A stretch of DNA of 64,000 nucleotides from Anas platyrhynchos (GCF_047663525.1 NC_092601.1:17321501-17385500); one strand, 5' to 3'. Numbered from the stretch's first letter, positions 1 through 22,210 are shown. The notes: generated by a model from the letters alone, not told the origin. Numbers and translations are program-made.

Positions 1-53
1 TGGGATTTGGGCGATTCTGGGGTCCGGGTCACCCTGCGGTGTTGTCTCCGCAG

Positions 54-3000
54 CAAGCTCTTCGGGAAGAAGCTGGACCCCCACGAGGAAGCCATGCAGA
101 TCCTGAAGGAGCAGCTCTCAGCAGCCCAGGTACCCACAGCCGTGGTAGGGACGGGACCACCCCCGGGCCCCCCCGTGCTGTGGGGTTGCCCCCAACCCTG
201 ACCACAGCCCCCTCGCCACCCCACAGGGACCCTCGGAGGCGGTGGCCACGGTGAAACCCGTCACGGGTGGCGGGTACCAGCCACGAGCACCGACGGGGAG
301 ACCCGCGGCCACCCGGCCCCCAGGTATCACTGGGGGGGGGGTCGGGGCAGAGCGGGGCAGAGGGGGGCATCTTGTCCCCCCCCATAGCACTGGGGAGCTG
401 GGAATGGGGCCAGCTCTGCAGCATCCTCACCGGAGAGCTGCTGTGCCCGGCTAAACCCTCTGTGCGCCCCCCCCGTGCCTCAGTTTCCCCGGGTGGAGGG
501 GGGCTGCCGGGGACACGGGGGGGCTTTTCCCACCCCTTTGCAGTCTCCGTGTCCCGGGAGCTCCCCTCCGAGGCGCAGCAGGTCCAGACCCAGCTCCACC
601 GCTGCTTCAGCCAGGATTTCTACACCTACCACAACGTGCCGTGGAAAATGTACATCCGCAAGGAGGTGCGGGGTTTGGGGGGGGGCACAGCCTGCTCCGG
701 GGGGGGCAGGGGGGACGTGGAGAGGACAGCAGCATCCGTGTCCCGGCTCCGTGTCCCCTCCGTGCCGGGACAGGGCTGGTGTGGGGTGGGCGCGTGGATA
801 GAGGGGGTTTCTGTGCTGCTGTTCCCTCCTGGCAGGTTTTCTACCCCAAGGACAGCTGCAACAACCCGCTGCTGCTCGACCTCATCTTCCGGCAGGTGAG
901 GAGCTGAGCTCCAGCCCCACCGAGCCTCCTGTGCCCCGTCCGAGGGCAGGGGAGGGTCTGGGGGGGGGTCTGGGGGGGTCACCTTGCTCCCTGTGCTCCT
1001 CGCCCCTTGCCCAGATCTTCACCGACACGCTCTCCGACACCTGCATCCGCATCAGCCCCGAGGAGCGGCTCCGCATGAAGGCCCTTTTTGGTAACGCCGC
1101 CCCCCCGAGCCTGCTGCCCCCCAAGGGGGGTCATAACAGGGGGGCTCCCACCCCACCCGGCCCCTCCGGTGCCCGTCCCCATCTCCTGATGATGCTCGGC
1201 TCCCCATCGCCATCCTGCTGGGCTGGGAAAGGGGTCGAGCATCCCTGATCCCACCACAAACCCCACATCCAGACCCCCCCGGGGGCTCACCGTGTGCCGT
1301 ATTTCCCCCCCGCAGCGGAAAACAAGCTGGACTCCTTCAGCCCCGTGGCCACCGAGAGCGTCAAGAAGGAGATCATGGCTGCGGCACGGGACGGCTGCGA
1401 GGTGTATTTCTCACGCCTCTTCCCCGCCACGGTGAGGACGCAGCCAGGGGACGGGGGGGGGGGACATCCCCGTGCCCTATCTGACATGGCCAAACCCCAT
1501 CCCACCCCATCCCACCCCACAGGGCAGCGTGGGCACCGGGGTGCAGATCCTGGCCGTGTCCCACGCTGGCATCAAGCTGCTGCGGCTGGTGAAGGGCACC
1601 AACATGCCCGGGGAGCAGCTGCGGGTGCTGCGGGCGTACAGGTAGGGGGAGAGCGGGCAGTGCAGCCCCCCCCCAGGGCTCCTCCACCCGGCGTGGGGTG
1701 GGGGCCGCGGGTGCTTCACCCTCCCCTCGCCCTGCCCCAGCTACGCCGACGTGCTCTTCGTGACCACCCCGTCCAGGAACATGCTGGAGTTCAACCTGAG
1801 CAGCGAGAAGCTCATCCTCTTCTCCCCAAAAGCCCCCCAGGTCAAGGCCATGGTGGATCAGTTCATCACGGAGCTCAGGAAGGTGTGGGGGGGGGCAACG
1901 GGGGGCACCCTAGGGTGGCTCTGGGGCTGGGGGTGCTTGAAGTCCTCGTGCATCTCCGTGGTTGCGCACAGATTTCCATGGGTGCGCACGGATTTCCCCG
2001 GGTGCGCACGGGTTTCTCCGGGTGCGCACGCACCCCAGGGCTGTGCCAGCCCCCCCCCTGCCCCCCCAGGACTCCCAGTACGTGGTGGCCGTCAGGAACT
2101 ACAGCCCCGAGGACGGCGCCCAGCTCGGCTTCCACAAAGGGGACATCATCCACCTGCAGCCCCTGGAGCGCCCCGAGCCAGGTGGGCAGACCCCAAATCC
2201 CCGCACCCGCAGCCCTGTGCCCTGCTGTGGGGGTCCCTTGGAGAGCCACCCCCTCTTGATGTCCCCAAGGTCACCCCCGGTGCCAAAAACGGCCTCATTT
2301 GGGGACAGGAGGGTGCCAGGTCCCCAAACGCCCCTGTCCTTGTCCCTGTCCCCCCCCCAGACCACTACTACGGCTGCGTGGTCCGCAAGAAGGTGATGTA
2401 CCTGGAGGAGCTGAAGACGGGCACCCAGGATTTTGGTGGGTGGCTTTGGGGTGCCGGGGTGTCCCCACGCGTGTCCCCAGCGTGTGCGCTGCTGCCCTGG
2501 GCTGTGCCCCCTCCTGGAGCCAAATCCCCTTTCCGCTGCCCCTCATCTGGCTGATTTGGGATAATTTTGGCACCAACCACATCCCTGCACCCACTGGGGT
2601 CTGCGTCCCCTCTCCTGCCCCCTTTCCCTCCATCACCACCAACCCGTGACCGTTTCCAGCCAAAATCCACCTCCAGCCCCCCCTTGGGGAGGGCTCCCGG
2701 GTGCCATATGGGGAAGGGGCTGCGCAGGGGTGACCCCCGGGGCCATCCCCACCCCTCTGCCCCTGGCACAGGGTGGAAGTTCGGGGCCATCCACGGCAGG
2801 TCGGGGCTGTTCCCGGCCGAGTACGTCCAGCCCGTCGCCGCCCCCGATTTTGTCCACTTGCCGGTGGAGAGGAAAGAGGAGCCCCGGGACAAGCAGGGCA
2901 GGGTGGCAGCCTCGGGGGCCGTGGCCGTGGCCGTGGCTTCCACCGCCGTGGCTCGGGAGCTGGACCGCAGAAGCGAGGTGGGTGCTGCCCTGGGTTTGGG

Positions 3001-6000
3001 GTCACCTCGTACGGTGGGGCCGTGCCCCGTGCCCACAGCCCCTCTCTGCAGGTGGCTCCTGCCTTCCCCGGGGGTCCGGAGGGTGCTGGAGGTGACGAGC
3101 TTGGGGACGTGGTGGGGACCTGCCCCATGCTGGCTTTTGCCAGGCGGTATTTCCGTGCGGCACGGTGTGGGACCACGTGAGTGCAGGGATGGGGACACCC
3201 CGTAACACCCTGTCAGGGGGGGACACCTGTGCCCAGACGCTCCCCTCGCCCCTCTTTCTCCTAGGGATTCCTGTGGGATGAAGGGGAAAAAGGAAGGACC
3301 CGACGGGATGGAGATGCTGAGGTTCACCAAGGTGCGGGGTGGTGGCAGGGCGCAGGGTGCCACCCTGTGCCCAGGGTGTCACACCATCACCCGCGGGTCC
3401 TCCCGAGGTCCTGACGTGCTCAGAAGCTCCCCGAGTGCCACCCCAAAACCCATCCCAACCCCTCCAGCTGCTCCTCTCCCCGCCAGGTCCCCATCCAGGA
3501 ATCGCTCATCGAGTTCCCGGACGGCAGCATCAGCAAGCTGGCCACCGAGGCTTTCCAAGGTAGGAAACCCCAAACCCCCTGCCCCGTGGGACCCCCATCC
3601 TTGGAGAAGGGTCTGGACAAACAAATAGGGTGGCTCCTCCAGCCTCATCGCCCCCCCTGCAGCAATTTGGGAGGCTGGGGTGTGTGTCACACATCCCCAG
3701 GGTGGGGACAGGGCGAGCTGTGTCACCGTGTGCCTTTTTTCCCCCCCAGCCGTGATGAAGTTCATGGGCGACCACCCTCCGAGGGGGCAAACGGAGCTGG
3801 ACATCGTCTGCACCCTCCTCAAGGTAAACCCCGTGCCACGGGGATGGTGGCAGCGGGGACGTCCCCGGCCGTGGAGTGAGCCGTGCCTGTCCCCTAGCTG
3901 TGCGCGGAGCACGAGGCGCTGCGGGATGAGGTGTACTGCCAGATCGTCAAGCAGCTCACCGACAACACCAGCTCCAAGCCGTAAGTCCTGCTGGGCTGGG
4001 ACAGCACAGCCAGGCTGGTTTTGGGGACAGTTCTCCACCCTGACACTGCGGGGACACCCAGGGATTTGGGGTCGCCCGCACCCAGCCGTGCCGTGCCGGT
4101 CCCCGGGGCTGTGGGTGCTGTTTCAGCTGCCCCCTCGCTCTGCCCCCGGGGGCTCAGCTCCAAATTTTCCCTGCAGGGACAGCTGCCAGAAGGGCTGGAG
4201 GCTGCTCTACATCCTCACCGCCTACTACAGGTGCTCCGAGGTGCTCAGGCCCTTCCTCCTGGCTTTCCTGCAGGGTGCCAGCGGGCGCCCGGAGCTCCCT
4301 TTCCATGGTAGGGGCTGTGCCCACCCCGGGAACCTTTAGGGGAGCCAGGAGGGGCCCCATCCTGCTGAGCTTTGTCCTGGTGCCTGCGGGGTGCCACAGA
4401 CCCCGTGCGCCTGGGTCTGCTGCCTCCATGCCCGTCCCCGTCTCCCCCAGGGATCTCCAAAGCCTGCGAGCAAAACTTCAGGAAAACCCTGCAGTTCGGC
4501 GGCCGCAGCCTGTTCCCCAGCAGCATGGAGCTCAAAGCCATGGTGGTGAGGCCGGGTGCCCACGGGCAGGGCTTCAGATCCCCCCCCCCAACCAAGATTT
4601 GGGATGACCTTGATGGGTTCAGGAGCCCCCCATGGGGCTGAGCTGATGGCACCGTGGGGACGTTCCTTGGGGGGGAGCACTTTGAGGGTGCCCCAAGTTT
4701 TATGGGGGCAGCATGGCTTGCTGCAGCCGGCACAGGATGGGATGTCCTGGTGTTTTGGGGTGCTTTTTGGGGTCTCGCTGTGATAAAAGCACCCCCTGCC
4801 CCCCTACAGGCCGGGCGCAGCGCCAAGCGCCAGCTCTTCCTCCTGCCCGGCGGCATCGAGCGGCACCTCAAGATCAAGACGTGCTCGGTGAGGTGGGGGG
4901 CACGAGGGGCTCGGTGAGGGCACCCTGAGGTTGCAACAGGCTGGGGGACTTGCCGCTTGGGGGAAAAAAATAAAAAAAAAGGATCCCTGGAGGTCGGTTC
5001 TCCCTGCCCCAGGTGGCTCAGGACGTGATCGAGGAGCTGTGCTGCGAGATGGGGCTGCAGCGCCCGGAGGCTTTCGAGGAGTACATCCTCTTCGTGGTCA
5101 CCGACAGAGGTGAGGGGCTGCTGGACGTGCCCCCCCGACCCCAAATGGGTGCCGGAGGGGGGCTCGGCAGCACGCTGAGGCTGCCGGGGCCGTGCAGGGC
5201 AAACCGTGCGGCCGCTGAGCCGCCGGGAATACATCCTGGACGTGGCCACCGAGACGGAGCGCATGGCCACCAGCTACACCTTCTGGTGCCGCCGCGTGGT
5301 TTGGGGCCAGCCCCTCAAATTCGACAACGAGCTCTACGTCACCGTGCACTACAACCAGGTCTGGCCGCACCGCGGGGCTCCCCTGGCTGTCCCCCCATCC
5401 CCAAGGGGGTCACGCTGTGTCTTGTATCCCCCTCCCCACCTTTTTCAGGTGCTCCCTGACTACCTGAAGGGGCTGTTCACCGTCCTGCCGCCCTCCAGGC
5501 TGGGCGAGCAGCATTTCCAGCAGCTGGCCAAGCTGGCCGCCCTGCAGCACCGCGCCAAGGACGCCCACCGGCTCCCCACCGCGTACGGACACGGCCGGGA
5601 GCCCCCATCCCGTGGGGACTGGGAGCCCCCCGAACCAGAGCTGGCCTCATCCTCGGTGTCCCCGCAGGAGGGAGGTGCAGGATTACGTCCCCCCGCAGCT
5701 CTTCCAGCTGCTGACGGCGCAGTCCTGGCTCCACGCGGTGACCCAGCACGCGCAGCAAGCCCAGGCGCTCAGCGCACACCAAGCCAGGGCGCAGTTCCTG
5801 GGTGAGCAGGATGGGGACAGGGATGGGGATAAAGATCAGGACAGGGACATGTTGCCACCCCGAGGCTCCTCCGTGGGTATTTTGGGGCTTGAGCCCCCGT
5901 TGTCCGCCCCACAGGGCTGCTGAGCGCCTACCCCCTGTTCGGCTCGTCCTTCTTCTACGTCCAGAGCTGCAGCAACAACGCCATCGCCTCGCCCTGCATC

Positions 6001-6613
6001 CTGGCCGTCAACCAGAACGGCCTCAACTTCCTCAGCAAGGACACCCACGTAGGTGGAGGGGGGCTGCAGACGGGGGGATCCCCGCGGTCCCATCCCCTGC
6101 GGCCCTAAAACGGGCTGGTGTCCCTCTCCCAGCACCGTGGGGACCCCTAAAAATTTGGCACCATGGGGACCCCTAAAAATTTGGCACCTAGCTCCTCCTG
6201 CACCCGCTTTGCTGGGGCACCCACTCCTTGGGGAGCCAGTGGGGGACCTCAGGACTTGTTGTCCCCACCCCAAATAAAAATAAATCCTTTCCATTAGGAG
6301 CCGGTGGCCAAATTCTCGCTGAAGGAGATCCAGGCCACGCGGACGCGGCGGCCGAGCCCCGGCTCCAGCTCCCCCTACGTGGAGATCACATTGGGGGAGC
6401 TGCTGGCGCAGGGCATCACCCAGCTGCAGCTGGAGCAGGTAGGGGCACCCCAGGGACACCCCAGGGTGTATTTTTTGGGGGGGACGGGACACATTTTGGG
6501 GTGTCCCGCAGGGCTTGGAGCTGTGCCGCGTGGTGGCCGCGCACGTGGAGAGGCTGCTGGGCGCGCGGGAGAAGAGGCTGACGCTGCCGCCCAGCGAGAT
6601 CACCCTGCTCTGA
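54..6613 (+). CDS. MYO15A: Unconventional myosin-XV, C-terminal tail (partial, 26 coding exons)
   Basis: Myosin XVa carries whirlin and EPS8 to stereocilia tips of inner-ear hair cells. Only the tail is here; motor and neck lie left of the window. Exons: 54-129, 227-323, 544-665, 836-895, 1015-1090, 1316-1431, 1523-1641, 1741-1882, 2070-2181, 2361-2435, 2772-2977, 3052-3176, 3265-3331, 3487-3559, 3750-3823, 3898-3980, 4177-4307, 4451-4545, 4810-4887, 5013-5109, 5198-5358, 5449-5582, 5668-5801, 5915-6048, 6298-6438, 6512-6613. All introns are GT-AG and the sum is in frame (942 complete codons plus stop). Domains in this fragment: end of the first MyTH4/FERM-like region (1-265), SH3 (about 270-352, ending in a GLFPAEYV motif), second MyTH4 (about 420-616), second FERM (about 620-935). 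It ends in SEITLL, the class I PDZ ligand that binds whirlin. Most introns are 75-350 bp, so 26 exons fit in 6.6 kb. Identity is certain; one or two boundaries could shift by a codon. Confidence 0.97.
1962..2033. repeat. Short 22-bp tandem repeat in a MYO15A intron
   Basis: About three imperfect copies of a unit reading GGTGCGCACGGATTTCCCCG, just before the acceptor at 2069. It is intronic and makes a run of GCGCAC motifs. No function is visible. Confidence 0.7.
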
Positions 6614-6830
6614 GACCCCCCCAGCGCTGGATGGACCTGGAGGGGGGATTTTGGGGGGTTTTGGGAGGGTTTTGGGGTTTGGGAATGGGGTCCCCCAGGC
6701 TGCTGTATCCCCCCCTTGTGCCCCTCCGTGGGCTGTGCCCCCGAGGATTTGATACAAGGCTGCCCCCCTGGGCCTGTGTCTGTGTCTGTGCTGCGCTCGC
6801 TGACAGTGGGGGTGCCGAATGGGGACCCCT
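6614..6830 (+). other. MYO15A: MYO15A 3'UTR and 3' end region
   Basis: The sequence after the stop holds no AATAAA. The best candidate for cleavage is near 6745-6800: a GATACA-like hexamer at about 6751 is followed by a GT-rich run (TGTGTCTGTGTCTGTG, about 6775-6790) of the kind found downstream of cleavage sites. The 3' end is therefore inferred. Confidence 0.4.
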
Positions 6831-7345
6831 CGGCCCCCCTAATCCCTCCCAGCCCCCCCAAACCCCCCTAATCCCTCCCAGCCCCCCCCCAAGACCCCCT
6901 AATCCCTCTCCAGCCCCCCCAAATCCCTCCCTAGTCCCCTCAGCCCCTCTCAGCCCCTCCTGACCCCCCTTCCCCCAGCCCCCCGGCCCTTACCAGCCCC
7001 CCTGATCCCCCCCCAGCTCCTCTTAGCCCCCCCAATTCCCCCTAATCCCCCCAATCCCCCCAGTTTCCCCCTAATCCCCTCAATCCCCCCAACCCTCCTC
7101 AGCCCCCCAATCCCCCCCAGACCCCCTGATCCCCCCTTTATCCCCCCCGACCACCCCCAGATCCTCCCCACCCCCCTCCCCAATTCCCCCTAATCCCCCC
7201 AAATCCCCCCCAATCCCCCCTAATCCCTCCCATCCCCCCACCCCTCCTCAGCCCCCCATTCCCCCCCCAACCCCCCAGATCCCCCCTTTATCCCCCAACC
7301 CCCCTAATTCCCCTTTCCCCCCCTAACCCCCCACCCCTCCCTCAA
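6830..7345. repeat. C-rich imperfect tandem array between MYO15A and ALKBH5
   Basis: About 500 bp of irregular units such as CCCCCCTAATCCCCCCAA and CCCTCAGCCCCCC, strongly strand-asymmetric (C on plus). The period is about 15-30 bp and poorly kept. No gene is visible in it. The G-rich complement has many G-runs, so G-quadruplex formation is plausible. Confidence 0.75.
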
Positions 7346-7544
7346 TTTCCCCTCCCCCCTTGAGGAGGGGGGCGGGCTCTCCCTTCAGGCACCTCCACGG
7401 CCACCCCCACCCCCACTCCCCTCCCACCCTCAGCGCCCGCGAGGCCCCCGCGCTCACCACCCAATCACCTCCCTCCTCCCCCTTCCCCATCCCTCCCCTT
7501 TCCCCCTCTCGACCAATCCCCTCCTCCCCTTTTCGGCGTGAGGG

Positions 7545-7989
7545 CGGAAGAAGGGCGTGCCGGGTAAGGGCAGCGAAAAGGGCGAGAGAGAGAAGGGCGG
7601 CGGCTTCACCCGCCTCGCGCGCGCATGCGCGGGACCGGAAAGAGCGAGGGGGCGGGGCCCCGCGGCGGCCCGGGGATGTCGGGCTGGTGACGTAGGCGCC
7701 GCTCGCGCCGCGGGAACGGCTGCGCGCGACCCCCGGGCCCCCCCCCCCCTTCCCCTCCCCTCACGGTCCCGGTCCCGGTGCCCCCCCCCCGGGCCCCTCC
7801 GCCATGGGAGCGGGCCGGGCACGGCACCGAACCGGGGCCGCCGCCGCCGCCGCCGCTTGAGCTGTGGCCCGGGGGAGCTTCGGGCCTCGCCGTTAACGCT
7901 CCGCCCGTTACCGGTTTCTCGTCGTTGGCGTCGTTTCGTCGCGGAGCCGCCGTTACCGCCGCCCGTTACCGTCGCTGCCGGGCTCGGCC
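7545..7989 (+). promoter_or_regulatory. ALKBH5: ALKBH5 CpG-island promoter and probable noncoding first exon
   Basis: A dense CpG stretch with an NRF1-type palindrome GCGCATGCGC (7621-7630), an ETS-type CCGGAA (7635-7640) and a CRE-like TGACGTA (7687-7693). No TATA box is seen. A good donor (GCC|GTGAGT) lies at 7989/7990 and the next acceptor (CTGCAG) at 8900, so a 5'UTR exon ending at 7989 spliced to 8901 is the simplest model. The donor use is inferred; human ALKBH5 keeps its leader in the coding exon. Confidence 0.6.
7804..7860 (+). promoter_or_regulatory. Upstream ORF (18 codons) in the ALKBH5 leader or promoter
   Basis: An ATG in strong context (GCCATGG) opens an 18-codon frame ending in seven alanines from a GCC/GCT run, then TGA. 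If transcription starts upstream of 7800 it would be a uORF of ALKBH5. It matches no family and is more likely regulatory or incidental than a gene. Confidence 0.35.
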
Positions 7990-8009
7990 GTGAGTTGAGG
8001 GGGAGGGAG

Positions 8010-8810
8010 GGGGCGGCTGGGACCCCCGGGAACCCCCCGGTAACTCCCCGGGAACCCCCAGACCCCCCAATATCCCCCGGTAACCCCCCCAGACCCCCTG
8101 TATCCCCCCCGGTAGCCCCTATATCCCTCCCGGTAACCCCTAATACCCCCCCGGTAACTCCCTTAGACCCCCCTATACCCCCCCGGTAACCCCCTAGACC
8201 CCCGGTAGCACCCCCGGTAGCCCCCAGACCCCCTATAGCCCCCCCCGGTAACTCCCTTAGATCCTCTATAACCCCTCCGGTAACCCCCCTAGACCCCTTA
8301 TACCCCCCCCGGTAACCCCCAGACCCCCTATACCCACCCCGGTAACCCCCCCCTAGACCCCCAGTACCACCCCCAGACCCTCTAATCCCCCCCCTCTACC
8401 CCCGGTCCCACCCCCTCCATACCTCCCGGTACCCCCCCACACCTCCCCATACCCCCGGTAACCCCCCCCCCATGTGCCCCAGTACACTCCCCATACTCCC
8501 AGTAATACCCCCCTACCCCCTATAACCCCCAATAAGCCCCCCATAGACCCCAGTAACCCCCCCAATAGCCTCCAATACCCCCCCCCGTTACCCTCCATAC
8601 CCCCGGTACCCCTCCTGGTACCCCCCCATACCCCTGGTTTTCCCCCCAGTCCCCCCCCCCATACCCCCAGTACCCCTCCCAGTACCCCCCAGTAACCCCC
8701 CAGTACCCCCCCCATACCCCCACTACCCTCCCAGTGCCCTCACCCCAAACCCCCAAATCCCAACCCCAGTACCCCCCCCAACCCCTCCAGCACAAACCCC
8801 TATAACCCTC
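8010..8810. repeat. C-rich tandem array in the inferred first intron of ALKBH5
   Basis: About 800 bp of imperfect units of about 27-30 bp, typified by CCCCGGTAACCCCC followed by AGACCCCCTATA; it changes to CCCAGTACCCCCCC-type units after about 8400. It lies between the CpG island and the coding exon. It is related in composition, but not in unit, to the array at 6830-7345. Confidence 0.8.
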
Positions 8811-8913
8811 CTCCACGCAACGCACACCAGGGGGGGTCCCAAAACCTCCCGGTTCCCCCTTTTAACCCCCCCATTTTGTTTTTTGCCTCCCTCCCTGCAG
8901 GCCGGCGGGTGCC

Positions 8914-18344
<9,431 letters not shown>

Positions 18345-19440
18345 GGAATGCACTTTCCGGGCTCGCGGAGCTGCTGAGATTGGCCTCCAGTCTGTGAAAA
18401 CTTTCTCCTCCCTCTGGCTATCTTCCATCTAGCTTCAGTTTTGGTTTTTCCTTTCAGGCTGAAGAGTAAACAGGAAGGATCTAGCGATTTGTTTTTATGA
18501 ATGGAGGAATGCTGAGACATATGTGAGGATGGAACGTGTCCAGTGCACGCGGTGGCCTGAGTCATGGGTCAGACGGGCATCTCTCCCTTAGGAAGCAGAT
18601 AAAGTGATGCCAGGCTGTCTGTTGGGATTTCTGTTGAAAACACCAAAAAAGTTTAACTGTTTCGTTGCGCGAGATTCAAGAATTGTATTTTTGTTTTATT
18701 TTTTTGTTTTATTTTTTTGTTTTTTTTCGCTTTAACTTCCTTTCCAAATGTTCTAAATATGATGTTAGACCCCAGGAGCTGAAATTTCTCTGTGGTGGCC
18801 TCGTATTCCTTGCTTCACCAAAGGGGCTCCTCGGTCTGCTGTTACCTAGTTGTCGTTGGGTTGTGTTTTAAGAGTGTGCCCTGCAGTAACTGGAAGTTTG
18901 GAGCTTTGCAGACCCCTCTTACTGCGTTGATTACAAAGGGTTTAGGACATTTGTGTTGCACTTTAGTACCAGTTTTAAATGCCGTAGGTTTTTTCTTTCC
19001 GGTCCCTCTTCCCGAGCCAGCTTGGGCTCACGGCCTCGTGTCCCCGGGGCTGCCCTCTCCGAGAAGAATGTGCTTACCCCTGGCTTCTCCCCGCCAGGTT
19101 TTTTGGTTGAGGAGGGAGAAAATTTGGCTGATTTCACTGAGGCCAGGCCAGCATCGCCCTGAGGTCCGTGGTGGAGCCCGGGGGCTGCAGCATCGGCACC
19201 GAGTGCGCGCTGCGTCCTGGGGACAGCAAAGAGGAGCGGGCGAGGGGTGTGCTTGCGAGGATGCTGGGCTTGGGGCACCCTAATAAAAGCTCTCCTCTGC
19301 CTCCTGGCAGCGTGGCGAGCTGCTTTATAACACCCTGCCCCTGCTGGGTGCGGGGAGAGGAGCTGGCAGGGGGCTGCCGGGGAGCCGGGCACCTCGGCTG
19401 CGCTCCATCCGCCCTCCGAGGCTGGCTCTGGGGCAGTGCG

Positions 19441-19499
19441 TTCATCAGAAATAACTCATCAGAAATAACTCGTCAGAAATAACTCATCAGAAATAACCC
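19441..19499. repeat. 15-bp x4 tandem repeat in the ALKBH5 3'UTR
   Basis: Four nearly identical copies of ATCAGAAATAACTC in a row, with one A-to-G difference. Small and probably young. Confidence 0.85.
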
Positions 19500-22133
19500 A
19501 CCCACACCCTGCTCCTCCCTCTGCCTGTCCTGGGGCTGGGGGGTTTGGGGCTGCCAGGGGAAATGCTGAGCAGCAGCAGGCGCGTGGCCCTGGGGAGGTA
19601 ACGCTAGGAGCTCTGCCTCCTTCCTCGTCTTCTCCCAGCCTGGGCGCCTTCCAAATCTGGGGCCCAACGCCGTATTTAGAGCCCTGCTTTTAAGGAACTT
19701 CCTCCGGTTGATTCTTTCGAACCCCAGTGTTGGCAGATCGTAAGGAGCAGTCTTCTTTTTAAAATTTTTACCGCTTTGCCCGCCCCTCAAGCTGTAGTTT
19801 TTCCGGAGCGCCGCGTTCCCCCCACACTTCATGGTCCGCACGCTTGGCAATAAAAAGATGTAATATATTTTGAAACCCGTTTGCTGCTGTCTTGCGGAGC
19901 TCCCAGTCAAAAAAAAACAAACAAAAAAACACAAAAAAACGGGCGCTGTTCCTTAACAATCCAGCACGCTTGCTGCCATCGGGGTCTCGGTGTCCGTTCC
20001 CTTCCCTGCCTGTCCTTGGGGACACTGCTGGGTCCGGCAGCCACGGCAGTGCCCAGGAGGTCGCTGTCACCTTCAGCATCACTCTGACCCGCTGAAATTT
20101 CACGTTTTGAGCATTTGAAAGCGTTCCTTGCCTTCTTAGCTTGCTGCGAAACCCCGTTCTGGAGAGCTTGGCATTCCCTGCAGGGAGCAGCGATCTCTTC
20201 TCCTCTTGGTGGCTGGCATCTTCAGCAAGCCAGAGACCTGCCCGCGGGATGCCTGGGCACGGCTGCTCCCAATTCTTCCTGAACTCACCCTGGACGTGCC
20301 CCCTGCCCTCTGTGGTGTTCGGCTGTGCTGCTCATGTTGCTGGCATCGCCCAAGGTCCCCGTTCTGTGCAGCCTGCTGCCCCCCCTCCCCATTTTACGCC
20401 TACCTCTGCATCACCCATTCCTTTCTGCGCTGTCTCAGCTCCCAATGAAGGCAACTTCCCTCCCCGGGGCTCCTTCCCCAAGCTGTGGGAGCTCCGTGAT
20501 TCCTGTGGGATGAGGTATACGTCCTCAGAAACCCAAACGAGGCATCCCGAGGTCTCACTTCATCACCTCATCCCCATGCAGTCTGTAGGGGCACGGGCAG
20601 CCCTCCTGCCCCCTCGGGTTCTGGTGTTCCCGCATGCCATCTCCGGGAGCTCTGCCCTCCCGTTCCCCCCACCCCATTTCTGTGCCGTGGGTCCGAGCCG
20701 GCGCTGCAATCCCTCCCCGGGGTCCCTCCCCTGCTCCGTTTCGCTTCGAGTCTCCGAGCTGCCTGCTTGGGGCTCCACCACCACCCCCGTCTGACCCCGA
20801 GCATCTCGTGGGCGAGGAGTTCCCAGCGCGCAGGCAGCCCGTCTCTCCCCCTCGTACAGACATTTTCTATACACGCGGTTGTACATGTGTAGATAATGTG
20901 GGTTTTTAACTCTTTTTTTTGCACTGAACAACGTCGGGGTAAAACCTTGATCTGAAACCAGAAGATGCGTTTGTTTTTTTTTCCGCACGGATCCAGCTGT
21001 CCAAATCCTTTACTGTGCCCCGTTTGGTAAAACTGTGGCTCCAAAATGCTGCTGTGCCCAACTCCTCTTTGTCGTGGCTGCGTGCGGGCTTCGGGTCAGG
21101 CGAAAAAAAAAGGCGAAATTTCTCCCCATCCTTTCTGTGGGATGGGCTCGTTCCCTGGCCTGACCCCCTTTGGCTTTATTCCCCTTGTTTGGCTCCGTGC
21201 TCCTCTCCATCACCCGCAGCGTGTCCTTGTGTATCCTGCTCAGTACGGCTGCGTGCGCCCCGACGGCCCCACACACCCCAAACCCACAGCCCAGACCCCG
21301 AGAACGGAGGAGAGGGAGGTGGGCGCTGTCCCTTCTGCCAAGGGAGGAATTTGGGTTCGCTGCTCTTGCCTGCATTCGGAGAAGACTTCTTGAGTTGGTT
21401 GCGTGGGCTCAGCCTGTCCCCTGGAAGAAAAGGAGAGATTTGGGGGCAGGGAGAGGGGAGCTGGCCTGGGGACGGGGTGGCGGATCGGGGAGCAGGTCCC
21501 CACAAACCCCACAACCAGCCTCCATCAGGGAAGCCCCAGGTTGCCACCTCCAGCCCCACGCTGGCCCAACCCCGACACCATCATCCCAGGAGAGATTTTG
21601 GGGTGCGGGGCTGCCAGCTCCCTCCTTCATCCTTGGGGGTGTCCGAGCCCCAACCCAAAGCTGGGAACGTCCTGGAGGGGGGCTCTGAGCACGGCCCCAA
21701 TGTCCAGACCCCCTCTTTGGTGTTCCCAACACCTTCCCTTTCCTGGGGAGGAGAAACCTCGAGCTGAGGAGCGCATCTCTGCTCCTTCCCACACCCCTGC
21801 CCACAATTCAAGTTCTGGCTGACTTTAATTTCTTTTATTATTTTTTTTTAATATTCTAATTTTTTTTTTTGTTACAAATAAAATAAAAAAAAATAAAAAA
21901 CAAAGTGGCAATATTTTTTTCCGTCAGCTTTTCCTAGGAAAAAGCGTGGTTTGTAAACAAAGTTGTACAGTTCTGAAGTTTGAGAGACGAGAAGTAACTG
22001 TGTGAAACGCTGTAAATGGAGCAGAGATTATTTTATGTACAGTCCGGCGCGGGGGGGGAAAAAACTTTTAATTCCGGTCGATTCTTCGGAAGAATTTGGT
22101 TCTTCACTGTCAGGGTTTGGAATTTCATGGTTT

Positions 22134-22160
22134 CATTATTATTATTATTATTATTATTAT
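22134..22160. repeat. (ATT)n microsatellite
   Basis: About nine ATT units near the end of the ALKBH5 3'UTR. Confidence 0.9.
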
Positions 22161-22210
22161 TTTTCTTGTATAGATTGCTGCATTAATTGAATAAAAGCAG
22201 AAAGCATCGC

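Larger units (their letters stand above)
18345..22210 (+). other. ALKBH5: ALKBH5 3'UTR with several poly(A) signals
   Basis: About 3.9 kb with no coding frame of note. AATAAA occurs at 19282-19287, 19849-19854, 21877-21882 and 22190-22195. The last, in TTGAATAAAAGC after an (ATT) run, best marks the long-form end near 22210. Mammalian ALKBH5 also has a long 3'UTR, so alternative polyadenylation is plausible. Confidence 0.65.
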
